Notes under the pieces: model-generated | The model's database searches: none | What the model was told of the DNA's origin: nothing | The model's input: only the letters and a program-made list of their open reading frames with translations | Shown: positions 34,077-41,953 of the stretch, one piece after another | Layout of the letters: the number at the start of each line of letters is the position of its first letter | How positions within the stretch are numbered: the stretch's first letter is position 1 | Translations under genes and position numbers: made by a program | From: Deinococcus marmoris | GTDB taxonomy: Bacteria > Deinococcota > Deinococci > Deinococcales > Deinococcaceae | Assembly: GCF_001949125.1 (NCBI RefSeq) | Contig: NZ_MSTI01000118.1 | Location: 1 to 46,099 of the forward strand | Reading direction: 5' to 3' | Length of the DNA stretch: 46,099 bases

Positions 34077-35035
34077 ACGGCGCCCGTCCCATCTGGCTCG
34101 ACGCCGATCCGGGCTTCGATGACCTCACCAGCTGGTTGATGCTGAGCGCTGCACCGGAGATCGAGTTGCTAGGCGTCAGTGCGGTGGCCGGCAACGCGCC
34201 GCTGGCCGACACTTTCGAAAATGCCGTGCGAGCGCGGGATTTTTTTGGGCTGAAAGCTCCGGTGTATGCCGGGCGCGACCGTCCCCTCGCCGGTGCCCTG
34301 GTCACCTCCCAGCACCTGCTTGGCCCGACGGGTCTGGCATCGGTGAACCGAACCCTGCCGCCTGGGCCATATCCGGGCGAGGCGGGAGACGGAGTGCAGG
34401 CCCTGATCGCCGCCGCCCACGCCCATCCCGGTGAGCTGAGCGTCCTGGCACTGGGGCCGCTGACCAACCTCGCCCGCGCCATTCAGGCGGACGCCCGCGT
34501 GCCAGAGCTGCTCCGCGAGATCGTGTGGATGGGTGGGTCCAGTGACCGGGGCAACCACACCGCCGCCGCCGAATTCAACGCCTTTGCTGATCCCGAGGCC
34601 GCTGATCTGGTGCTGACTTCCGGCGTGCCCTTCGTGATGGTGGGCCTCAACCTGACCCGGCAGGTCATCGTGGATCCGGATCACCTGCGGACCCTGCGCT
34701 CCTGGCCCGGTGAGCGTGCGGCGCTTCTGGCCGATCACCTGGAGTTCTACCTCGGCATCCGTTCGCCGGGACGTCCGGGTCCGATGCCGTTCCATGATCC
34801 CTGTGCCGCGCTGCGACTGATCTATCCGGAGCTGTTCACCAGCGTGCCTGCGCACGTGCGTGTAGAACTGGACGGCACCCTGACCCGGGGGATGACGGTC
34901 TGCGAGTTCAGGGTGCCGGCCCGTGGAGTGGCCAACGCCGAGGTGCTCACCCACGCCCACGTGCCCGAGAGCCAGACCGCCATGATGGCCCTGCTGCGGA
35001 CGGCCCTGACTGAAGAGTCAGCGCTTAAGAATTGA
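34073..35035 (+). CDS. Nucleoside hydrolase (IUNH family)
   Basis: A 320-residue N-ribohydrolase. The calcium-binding start is DADPGFDD (residues 10-17; most relatives have DTDPGIDD), followed by GVSAVAGNAPL, LSVLALGPLTNLARAI, EIVWMGGSS, AEFNAFADPEAADLVL and PFHDPCAALRLI near residue 240, which carries the catalytic-side histidine and Asp. It would split purine or pyrimidine nucleosides into ribose and free base. GTG start overlaps the adenine deaminase stop. It is the last gene of the operon; an IS element lies 10 bases after its stop. With adenine deaminase it gives a short path from adenosine to hypoxanthine. Confidence 0.9.
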   Translation: MNGARPIWLDADPGFDDLTSWLMLSAAPEIELLGVSAVAGNAPLADTFENAVRARDFFGLKAPVYAGRDRPLAGALVTSQHLLGPTGLASVNRTLPPGPYPGEAGDGVQALIAAAHAHPGELSVLALGPLTNLARAIQADARVPELLREIVWMGGSSDRGNHTAAAEFNAFADPEAADLVLTSGVPFVMVGLNLTRQVIVDPDHLRTLRSWPGERAALLADHLEFYLGIRSPGRPGPMPFHDPCAALRLIYPELFTSVPAHVRVELDGTLTRGMTVCEFRVPARGVANAEVLTHAHVPESQTAMMALLRTALTEESALKN

Positions 35036-35045
35036 GGTCCAGTTC
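35036..35045. repeat. Left target-site duplication of the IS4-type element
   Basis: GGTCCAGTTC directly precedes the left inverted repeat and recurs at 36295-36304. Confidence 0.85.
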
Positions 35046-35063
35046 CTAACGGCCTGACAAAAA

Positions 35064-36246
35064 TCATGAGAGGGGAGAATCGGCGTGCTGAACAGGCGGA
35101 GCGCGTGGATGCCGAGATGGCTCAGGGTCCGGTGCTGGCGAGAGTCTCAAGCGTTGCAAAAAGGGGATACGGCGGGAGAGTCGCTGTCGAATGGCTCGCC
35201 AGCCGATCTGGAAGTCGCTCAATCCACGCTGATGGTGAGGGTCAACGGAGGTTCGTTGACCCTCCTCCACGACTTGCGTTCCCTCGCTGAACAAAAACAC
35301 TGAGGTCAACGCCAGCACGAAAATCAGCCCCTCCAGGCCAGCCGTGTGTCGGAGATGGGTGTCCTCAAGCTGGAATCCCCCACTTTTCAGATCGAGGAAA
35401 CCTTCCTCAATCTGAAATCGTCCGGCGTATTCGTCGAAGGTCTGTGGACCACAGGGTTGACCGCTCACGATGAACCAGGGTTCTCTGGCTCCTGGCGGGT
35501 GAATCGCCGCCAGATGGACCGGGCCGAACCTGGCCCTGGTGAGATAGACGTCCTTGAGGAAGACGGGCGTGCCATGTTGGCTGAGTTGCTGGCGGATCTG
35601 GCCCAGGGCTTTGCCCTGGGTGTCATAGACGTACACTTGGCCCTTCCCACGGATGTTCCATTGCCAGCCATACGCTATGAACACACGCATCAGTTCGCGG
35701 TCCATAAAGCCACGATCCGCGCCGATGTAGACCTCTTCAATCTGGGGAAGATGTGAGAGCAGACTATGGACACTGACCAGCACAGGCCGAATGTCTTTGA
35801 TCCCTACGGTGGAGCTGGAATGACGCAACAGTCGCCAGGCCAGCGGAATGACGCGGCCCCGGTACGTCAGGGACACGCAGATGAGGCACCAGGAATGGAA
35901 CAGACGGGTGGTGTCCAGAGCCAGGGTGATGCGGGCATCACCCCACTGCGACAGGGCGAGCCGCACAATATGCTGATAAATGGCCGTGCGTGGAATCGTG
36001 GTCAGCGAGAGATGGCGGATGAGCTGTCGTTCAGTACTTTGTGCCTGTGTTGCACCAGAAATGACGAAAGGATGACCACCGGGCAGGATGGATGGACTCG
36101 GAAAGCACGATGCCCACCATCATCCAGGTGCAGGCGACCAGGTGCCGGGCATCTCGCCAGGGAGCGGTACGCAGCCAGTAATTGAGCTGTTGGAATAGAA
36201 TGGCCGCGTCTCCACCAACCGGGATTTTTGTTTTCATACACAACAA
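35064..36246 (-). pseudogene. IS4-family DDE transposase, frameshifted
   Basis: The minus strand carries an N-terminal frame (36246 down to about 36060: LNYWLRTAPWRDARHLVACTWMMVGIVLSESIHPARW) and a second frame continuing from about 36085 (FVISGATQAQSTERQLIRHL...) to the stop at 35064. Together they form one transposase; a single-base shift near 36060-36075 separates them. DDE residues are visible: D in TLALDTTRL, D in IGADRGFMD and E in the YREK signature (Y-AG-R-FQI-E-EGFLDL-K). As written the enzyme cannot be made without ribosomal frameshifting, which is not usual for IS4 elements; a sequencing error is also possible. Confidence 0.78.
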
Positions 36247-36270
36247 GAATGCCTCTTGGTGGAGGCATTC
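36247..36270. repeat. Hairpin in the right end of the IS element
   Basis: GAATGCCT (36247-36254) pairs with AGGCATTC (36263-36270) around an 8-base loop, just upstream of the transposase start. Such hairpins in IS elements can block read-through transcription or translation of the transposase. Confidence 0.5.
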
Positions 36271-36294
36271 TCATCTGTTTTGTCAGGCCGTCAG

Positions 36295-36304
36295 GGTCCA
36301 GTTC
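36295..36304. repeat. Right target-site duplication of the IS4-type element
   Basis: Second copy of GGTCCAGTTC, directly after the right inverted repeat. Confidence 0.85.
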
Positions 36305-36429
36305 TTTTTCGAGTGCCCGGTGTTCACGAGTCCGGGACTTGGTGGTCGATCAGTCGCCCAGGTCCTTTACTGAGCGTCATGCCCCAGAGACTCGCTCGGA
36401 GTTAAAGGCATTCACAAACGGCTTTCAAC

Positions 36430-36447
36430 TTGCAATTGAAATTGCAA
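36430..36447. promoter_or_regulatory. Perfect palindrome TTGCAATT-GA-AATTGCAA (MurR/RpiR operator candidate)
   Basis: Eight-base arms pair perfectly around GA. The left arm also supplies the -35 box of the predicted promoter, so binding would exclude RNA polymerase. A related palindrome occurs at 36461-36476. Confidence 0.65.
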
Positions 36448-36458
36448 AGTCGTAGAAT
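36430..36458 (+). promoter_or_regulatory. Predicted promoter of the MurR/racemase operon
   Basis: TTGCAA (36430-36435), 17-base spacer, TAGAAT (36453-36458), embedded between and within two palindromes. The ATG at 36499 follows a near-perfect ribosome site (GAGGAGGTGA). Confidence 0.55.
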
Positions 36459-36460
36459 GC

Positions 36461-36476
36461 GGCAATCAAAATTGCC
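36461..36476. promoter_or_regulatory. Second palindrome GGCAAT-CAAA-ATTGCC
   Basis: Six-base arms pair perfectly; the GCAAT/ATTGC core is shared with the palindrome 14 bases upstream. It covers the expected transcription start. Confidence 0.6.
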
Positions 36477-36498
36477 AAATATTGAGAGGAGGTGAGTC

Positions 36499-37356
36499 AT
36501 GGCCCACCAGACCGCCCAGCCACATTCTTCCGTGATCGAGACTTTTGACGCGGCCCAGAACGGAGCCACGCAGACCGAACGGCGGCTCATGGCCCATATG
36601 CGCGCAATCTGGGACGAACTCCCGCTCATGAATGCCGCCGAGCTTGCCCACGACGTCGGGGTCAATCCCTCCAGCGTTACGCGCCTTGCCCAGCGCCTAG
36701 GCTACCGGGGCTACCCGGACATGCAACGCGTGATCCGCACCGAGTTGCGGGGCCGGCACGTGCCGACGGCGCTGCCCGCCGACTCTCAGGCCGCCGTTCA
36801 CTGGCAAAGAGAGCTGGATCTGCTCGGTCAGATGCAACGCTTTCCGGAAAAGCCGCTTGACGATCTGGTGACGCACCTGGCTGGGGCCCGGCAGGTCTTC
36901 GTGGCGGGCACGCGCGGCTCGGCGGCGGCCGCCGCCTACTGCGCCTACCTCTGGAGCACTGTCCGTCCAGGCGTCACCCTGCTTCAGGAGCATGCGGTGG
37001 GCGCGCCCGAGCAGTGGATGGGCGCTGGGGCCGGGGACTTGCTGGTCGCGTTCACCGTCAAGCGCTACGCCCAGGCGACGTCGCAGTTGATCGGCCAGCT
37101 GCTTCAGGAGCAGGTTCCGGTGGCCCTGATCACCGACAGCGCGCAGGCACCGGGGGCGCGGCAGGCGAGCCATGTGATCGTGCTGCCCACACGGGGAGCC
37201 GAGGCTGATCAGCTCACCTCGGGCCGTTTCGCGTCGGCAACGCTGCCGAGTAGTCTGGGCATGCTGCTGGCGTCCAAGCTGGTCGACCGCCTGGGCACCG
37301 CGCGTCTGGAAGCCATTGAGCGGCAGTTTGAGGAGCAGGATGTCTTCAGCTACTGA
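36499..37356 (+). CDS. MurR/RpiR-family transcriptional regulator
   Basis: A 285-residue regulator: N-terminal HTH_6 domain (about residues 25-85; [37 protein letters not shown]) and a SIS domain (about 110-250) with [20 protein letters not shown] and [36 protein letters not shown]. RpiR-type SIS domains usually bind phosphosugars; here the operon carries racemase-like enzymes and a peptide importer, so the ligand could differ. The gene ends overlapping the following enolase-superfamily gene (ATG at 37340 lies inside it). Likely autoregulator through the two palindromes upstream. Confidence 0.87.
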   Translation: MAHQTAQPHSSVIETFDAAQNGATQTERRLMAHMRAIWDELPLMNAAELAHDVGVNPSSVTRLAQRLGYRGYPDMQRVIRTELRGRHVPTALPADSQAAVHWQRELDLLGQMQRFPEKPLDDLVTHLAGARQVFVAGTRGSAAAAAYCAYLWSTVRPGVTLLQEHAVGAPEQWMGAGAGDLLVAFTVKRYAQATSQLIGQLLQEQVPVALITDSAQAPGARQASHVIVLPTRGAEADQLTSGRFASATLPSSLGMLLASKLVDRLGTARLEAIERQFEEQDVFSY

Positions 37357-38530
37357 ACCGCGTGGGCTGCTGATCGAGTCCGCCGAGCTGCGCGTGCTGG
37401 AACTGCCGCTGCGCTTCGCCTTCGAGACCAGCTTCGGCGTCATGCGCCGCCGGTACGTGCCGCTGCTGACCTTGCATGCCCAGGGCCATGAAGGCTACGC
37501 CGAGGGCGTGATGGACTACCTGCCGCTGTACCGCGAAGAGACGGTGCCCGGCGCGCTCGCCTTTCTGGAACGGCAACTGCTGCCGCGTGTCCTGGGGCGG
37601 GCCTACCCCCATCCCCAGGCCCTGGCCGCCGAACTCGCCTCCTACCGGGGCAACCGCATGGCGCGCGCCATGCTGGAGATGGCCGCCTGGGACCTGTGGG
37701 CCAAGGCGCTGGACTTGCCGCTGTGGCAGGTGCTGGGCGGCAACGGTTCCAGCGTGGCGGTGGGCGTGAGCCTGGGGATCCAGCGTGACGTCGCCGCCAC
37801 CCTGGACCTGCTCGCCCAGAGTGTCGATGCCGGCTACCAGCGCGTCAAACTCAAGATCAAGCCTGGCTGGGACGAGGTGCCGGTGGCGGCGGCCCGTGAG
37901 GCGTACCCGGACCTGCCGCTGACAGTGGATGCCAACAGCGCCTACACCCTTGCGGACCTGTCGGCGTTGCAGCGGCTGGACGCCTACCACCTGAAGTACA
38001 TCGAGCAGCCGCTGGCCTTCGACGATCTGCTGGACCACGCGGCGCTGCAACGGGAGATCCGCACGCCCATCTGTCTCGACGAGAGCATTACCAGCGCACA
38101 GGACGCCCGCAAGGCGCTGGGCATCGGCGCGGGCCGGGTCATCAATCTCAAGGTGGCGCGGGTGGGCGGTCACTTCGAGGCGAGGCGCATCCACGACGTG
38201 ACCCAGGCCTTCGGGGCGGCGATGTGGTGCGGCGGCATGCTCGAAACGGGCGTGGGCCGGGCCCACAACATCCACCTGTCCACCCTGGAGAACTTCGTCT
38301 TCCCCGGCGACACCTCGAGTGCGAGTCGCTACTGGCAGCGCGACATCATCCGCGAACCGCTGGAGGTGTCCGGGGGATGGATGCCTGTGCCGCAGGGTCC
38401 AGGGATCGGGGTCACCCTGGATCACGGCGTCATCGACGAGGTCACCCGCTCGGTGACCACGGTCCGGGCCGGCGCGCCGCCCAGCGTGGACGACCAGGCC
38501 GGTCAGCCTCCCGCCGACGAAGTGTACTGA
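37340..38530 (+). CDS. Enolase-superfamily enzyme, N-acylamino-acid racemase / OSBS type (copy 1)
   Basis: A 396-residue enzyme with the MenC2/NAAAR layout: capping domain (about 10-135), then the barrel with the KxK motif K170-L-K172, metal ligands D197 (TVDANS), E222 (YIEQPL) and D247 (CLDES), and the second catalytic lysine K271 ([11 protein letters not shown]). [30 protein letters not shown] is also characteristic. Members racemise N-acyl amino acids, or make o-succinylbenzoate. No menaquinone genes are nearby; a regulator and peptide importer are, which favours amino-acid racemisation. The ATG at 37340 overlaps the regulator gene by 17 bases and follows GAGGAGCAGG. Its C-terminus is about 25 residues longer than copy 2. 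Confidence 0.87.
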   Translation: MSSATEPRGLLIESAELRVLELPLRFAFETSFGVMRRRYVPLLTLHAQGHEGYAEGVMDYLPLYREETVPGALAFLERQLLPRVLGRAYPHPQALAAELASYRGNRMARAMLEMAAWDLWAKALDLPLWQVLGGNGSSVAVGVSLGIQRDVAATLDLLAQSVDAGYQRVKLKIKPGWDEVPVAAAREAYPDLPLTVDANSAYTLADLSALQRLDAYHLKYIEQPLAFDDLLDHAALQREIRTPICLDESITSAQDARKALGIGAGRVINLKVARVGGHFEARRIHDVTQAFGAAMWCGGMLETGVGRAHNIHLSTLENFVFPGDTSSASRYWQRDIIREPLEVSGGWMPVPQGPGIGVTLDHGVIDEVTRSVTTVRAGAPPSVDDQAGQPPADEVY

Positions 38531-38566
38531 ACTCCCTTCCGATCCACCGCTTTCAAGGAGAACGCC

Positions 38567-40087
38567 ATGAAGAACAAGCTGAGTCTGATGCTGTCCCTGT
38601 CGCTCGCCCTCTCTGCCACCGGGCAGGCCAGCAAGGCCAACGACACCCTTGACGTCGGCTACGAACGGGTGATCTTGACCCTCAACCCTTACGCGACGAC
38701 TGACCGCCTGCCCCTGGTGCTGGCCCACAACTGGGGCGACACCCTGCTGGTTCGCGATCCGGCCAGCGGCAAGCTCGTGCCTCATCTGGCCACGTCCTGG
38801 AAAAAAGTCAACGCCACCACTCTGGAACTCAAGCTGCGCCAGGGCGTGAAGTTCCACAACGGCGAGAACTTCAACGCCGACTCGGTGGTGGCCACTTTCA
38901 ACTACGCCGTCGATCCCAAGAATCCCAACCCCGGCGCGGACATCCTGCGCTGGATCGACAAGGCCGAGAAGGTCAACGAATACACGGTGAGGCTGATCTC
39001 CAAAAAGCCCGCGCCGATCGCCCTCGAAACCCTGTCCACCTCCGCCATCATGCTGCCCGCAAAGTACCTGAAAGAAGCCGGGGCGGCGGGTCTGGCCAAG
39101 AACCCCGTCGGCACTGGCCCCTACCGTTTCGTGTCGTGGAAGGCCAACACCATGACCTTTAAGGCCAACGACAGCTATTTCGGCGGGGCCAAGACGAAAC
39201 CCAAGATCTCGAATCTGGTGGTTCACATGATTCCTGAAGAATCCTCGCGGGTCGCGGCCCTGACCACCGGCGAACTGTCCCTCGTGCGTCCGGGTGGGAT
39301 CAGTTCCGATCAGGCTCCGCTGCTGGCCCGCAACAGCGAACTCAAGATCGACTCGGCGGACATTCTGCGCTTCTGGTTCCTGCAGATGGACGCGACCGGG
39401 CGCTCAGGCGTGGAGTACTTCAAAAACCCCAAGGTGCGCCAGGCCGTATACATGGCGATCAACCGCGACGAGATCGAGAAGGTCTTGCTGGGCGGTTACG
39501 CCCAGACCATCGACACGCCCTGCAACCCCGCCCAGTTCGGCTGCGACGCGAAGGCCGCCAAGACCTACAAGTACGATCCGGTGGCGGCCAAGAAGCTGCT
39601 GGCCGAGGCCGGCTATCCCAACGGCTTTACCGTGGACCTCTACGGGTACCGCGAGCAGTCGGTGGCCCAGGCGCTCACCGGATATCTCGCCAAGATCGGC
39701 ATCAAGGCGAACCTGAAGTGGTACGGCGGCCAGTACGACGTCGCGTCCCAATCGCTGGCCGCTGGGAAGGTGCCGCTGTGGTTCGGCTCGTGGGGAGCCA
39801 ACAGCGTCTACGACGCCTCGACTGGTATGGATCCCTTCTTCTCGCGGGGCGGCGAGTTCGTCTACATTAAGGATCCGGCGGTCCAGAACGCCCTGGCGAA
39901 TGCGGGGATCACCATCAGCAGCGCCGCCCGCGCGGCCCTGTTCAAGTCGGCCATCGCGCGTGTCACCGATCAGGCGTACTGGGTGCCGCTGTTCAGCGGC
40001 AAGGTGATCGCGGGCATGCGCGCCAACCTGAACTGGAGCCCATCGAACGACGAGATCGACCGCTACTGGCTGGCGTCTTGGAAATGA
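38567..40087 (+). CDS. ABC transporter substrate-binding protein, family 5 (oligopeptide type), second importer
   Basis: A 506-residue exported protein. Signal peptide about residues 1-22 (MKNKLSLMLSLSLALSATGQ, then ASK). Family 5 blocks: LVPHLATSWKKVNATTLELKLRQGVKFHNGENFNADSVVATFNY near 65-110, KNPVGTGPYRFVSW near 180 and NPKVRQAVYMAINRDEIEKVLLGG near 285-308. A CNPAQFGC pair of cysteines near 320-327 could form a disulfide outside the membrane. AAGGAG precedes the ATG. The neighbouring racemase-like enzymes suggest that the cargo is a peptide or N-acyl amino acid. Confidence 0.9.
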   Translation: MKNKLSLMLSLSLALSATGQASKANDTLDVGYERVILTLNPYATTDRLPLVLAHNWGDTLLVRDPASGKLVPHLATSWKKVNATTLELKLRQGVKFHNGENFNADSVVATFNYAVDPKNPNPGADILRWIDKAEKVNEYTVRLISKKPAPIALETLSTSAIMLPAKYLKEAGAAGLAKNPVGTGPYRFVSWKANTMTFKANDSYFGGAKTKPKISNLVVHMIPEESSRVAALTTGELSLVRPGGISSDQAPLLARNSELKIDSADILRFWFLQMDATGRSGVEYFKNPKVRQAVYMAINRDEIEKVLLGGYAQTIDTPCNPAQFGCDAKAAKTYKYDPVAAKKLLAEAGYPNGFTVDLYGYREQSVAQALTGYLAKIGIKANLKWYGGQYDVASQSLAAGKVPLWFGSWGANSVYDASTGMDPFFSRGGEFVYIKDPAVQNALANAGITISSAARAALFKSAIARVTDQAYWVPLFSGKVIAGMRANLNWSPSNDEIDRYWLASWK

Positions 40088-40139
40088 CCGTTGTCCTGGA
40101 AAAGTACAGGGCCGCTGACCCGCGCGCTGGAAGTGAGCC

Positions 40140-41054
40140 GTGACCTACGTCGTCCAGCGCCTGATCCAGGCTGTACTGGTCACGTTCATCCTGTCGCTGA
40201 CCACCTTCGGTCTGCTGTACGGCGTCAAGGACCCGGCGCGCATTCTGGCCGGGCCGGATGCCACGGCACAGGACATTGTGAGGCTGCGTCAGACCCTCGG
40301 CCTGAACGAGCCGCTTCCCGTCCAGTACGGCAAGTGGCTGGGCCGGGCCACCACCGGCGATTTCGGTCGGTCTCTGTTCACCGACGAACCAGTCTTCGAC
40401 GTCATCCGTCCACGCATCCGCTACACCTTGCAGCTGACCTTCAGCGCCCTGGTGTTGGCCCTGACCTTGGGTCTGTTCCTGGGCATCCAGGCCAGCCTGC
40501 GCCGGGGCTCCTGGATCGACGTGGTGGCCAACATGCTGGCCACCGCCGGTCAGGCGGTGCCCAATTTCTGGCTGGGATTGATGCTGATCATCCTGTTCGC
40601 GGTGCAGTTGCGCTGGCTCCCGGTGGCCGGCAGCGGCGGCTGGAAACACCTGGTGCTGCCGACGCTGACGCTGGCCAGCGGCCTGTTGCCGGTGATCATG
40701 CGGCTGACGCGCTCCTCGATGCTGGACGTGTTGTCGCAAGATTACGTGCGCACGGCGCGGGCCAAGGGGGTATCCGAGCGTCAGGTGACCGTCAAGCACG
40801 CGCTGCGCAACGCCCTGAACCCGATCATCACCGTGGTCGGTTTACAGGTCGGGGCCCTGCTCGGCGGCGCGGTGGTCACCGAGAGTGTCTTTGCCTGGCC
40901 AGGACTGGGCCAGCTCGCGGTCCAGTCCATTACCCAGGGCGATGTCCCGATCGTCCAGGGCATCGTGCTGCTGACCGCCCTGAGCGTCGTGATCTTCAAC
41001 CTGATGTCGGACCTGCTGATCGGGCTGGTCGATCCCCGGGTGCGGTATGGCTGA
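40140..41054 (+). CDS. ABC transporter permease, DppB type (second importer)
   Basis: A 304-residue membrane protein starting TYVVQRLIQAVLVTFILSLTTFGLLYG, with LRQTLGLNEPLPVQYGKWLGRATTGDFGRSL and the EAA loop YVRTARAKGVSERQVTVKHALRNALNPI beginning near residue 201; it ends LIGLVDPRVRYG. Start codon GTG at 40140 with GGAAGTGA-type context; the gap of 52 bases after the binding-protein gene is the longest in this operon. The next permease begins before its stop. Confidence 0.9.
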   Translation: MTYVVQRLIQAVLVTFILSLTTFGLLYGVKDPARILAGPDATAQDIVRLRQTLGLNEPLPVQYGKWLGRATTGDFGRSLFTDEPVFDVIRPRIRYTLQLTFSALVLALTLGLFLGIQASLRRGSWIDVVANMLATAGQAVPNFWLGLMLIILFAVQLRWLPVAGSGGWKHLVLPTLTLASGLLPVIMRLTRSSMLDVLSQDYVRTARAKGVSERQVTVKHALRNALNPIITVVGLQVGALLGGAVVTESVFAWPGLGQLAVQSITQGDVPIVQGIVLLTALSVVIFNLMSDLLIGLVDPRVRYG

Positions 41055-41943
41055 CGTGACTGTTTCCAGTCCAGAGACTGCGCCGCGCAAGCCCGTCTCG
41101 TTCTTCCGCCAGCTCCGGCGTTATCCCTCTGCACTGGTCGGCGGCGTCATGCTGGTCGCGATCCTGGCCGTGACGCTGCTGGCCCCGGTGCTGTTCGGTC
41201 AGGATCCCATGCTCCAGGACATCATGGCGCGCATGCGCCCACCGTCCTGGTACGCAGGAGGGGATCCCAACCACCTGCTGGGCACCGATCAGGTGGGCCG
41301 GGACACCCTGGCCCGGGTGCTGTACGGCGGGCGGACGGACCTGTTCGTGGCCGGTCTGACGGTCCTGCTGTCCGGCAGCTTCGGCATCACCATGGGCCTG
41401 ATCGCCGGCTACGTGGGTGGCCGCGTCGACTACTGGATCTCGACGTTGATCTACGCAGTCTGGTCTTTTCCCACCATTTTGCTGGCGCTGGTGATCGTCG
41501 CGGTGCTGGGTGCGGGTCTGCCCAACCTGATTCTGGCGCTGGTGATCACCTCGTGGGCGCCGTTCGCGCGGCTGGTGCGGTCGCAGACCGTGGCGCTGCG
41601 GGAACGTGAGTTCGTGGAGGCGGCCAACGCTCTGGGCGCGCCCACGCGCCGGATTCTCTTCCGGCATCTGATGCCCAACCTGATGAGTTCGATCCTGGTC
41701 ATCGCCACCAACGAGTTCGGGCATGTGCTGCTCTCGGCCGCCGCCCTCTCTTTCCTGGGATTGGGTGTTCCCCCGGAGATTCCATCGTGGGGCGGCATGC
41801 TCAACGAGGCCCGCAACTATCTGCTGGGCATGGCCTGGATGGCCGTGATCCCCGGCGTCGCCATCTTCGTGACGGTGCTGTCCGTCAACCTGATCGGGGA
41901 CGGGCTGCGCGACCTGCTCGATCCGCGGATCAGAAACAACTGA
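41047..41943 (+). CDS. ABC transporter permease, DppC type (second importer)
   Basis: A 298-residue membrane protein. YPSALVGGVMLVAILAVTLLAPVLFGQDPM is the first helix, followed by HLLGTDQVGRDTLARVLYGGRTDLFV (family motif) and the EAA loop FVEAANALGAPTRRILFRHLMPNLMSS from about residue 188; it ends LIGDGLRDLLDPR. It overlaps the DppB-type gene by 8 bases. No DppD/DppF gene follows; the next gene is the second racemase-like enzyme. Confidence 0.91.
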   Translation: MADVTVSSPETAPRKPVSFFRQLRRYPSALVGGVMLVAILAVTLLAPVLFGQDPMLQDIMARMRPPSWYAGGDPNHLLGTDQVGRDTLARVLYGGRTDLFVAGLTVLLSGSFGITMGLIAGYVGGRVDYWISTLIYAVWSFPTILLALVIVAVLGAGLPNLILALVITSWAPFARLVRSQTVALREREFVEAANALGAPTRRILFRHLMPNLMSSILVIATNEFGHVLLSAAALSFLGLGVPPEIPSWGGMLNEARNYLLGMAWMAVIPGVAIFVTVLSVNLIGDGLRDLLDPRIRNN

Positions 41944-41953
41944 GGTGTAAGCG

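Larger units (their letters stand above)
35046..36294 (-). mobile_element. IS4-family insertion sequence, 1249 bp
   Basis: The ends are imperfect inverted repeats: CTAACGGCCTGACAAAA at 35046-35062 and, read on the minus strand from 36294, CTGACGGCCTGACAAAA (16 of 17 match, similarity continuing with ATGAGA). A 10-base direct repeat GGTCCAGTTC flanks both sides, which is a normal duplication size for this family. One transposase reading frame, broken by a frameshift, fills the element. It separates the purine operon from the MurR/racemase operon. Both ends and the duplication being intact suggests a fairly recent insertion. Confidence 0.88.

Noticed and set aside
35066..35756. Plus-strand frames within the IS element
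   Set aside because: They are shadows of the minus-strand transposase with its DDE/YREK residues.
37346..39226. Minus-strand frame of 626 codons
   Set aside because: Antisense to the racemase-like and binding-protein genes; no domain pattern.
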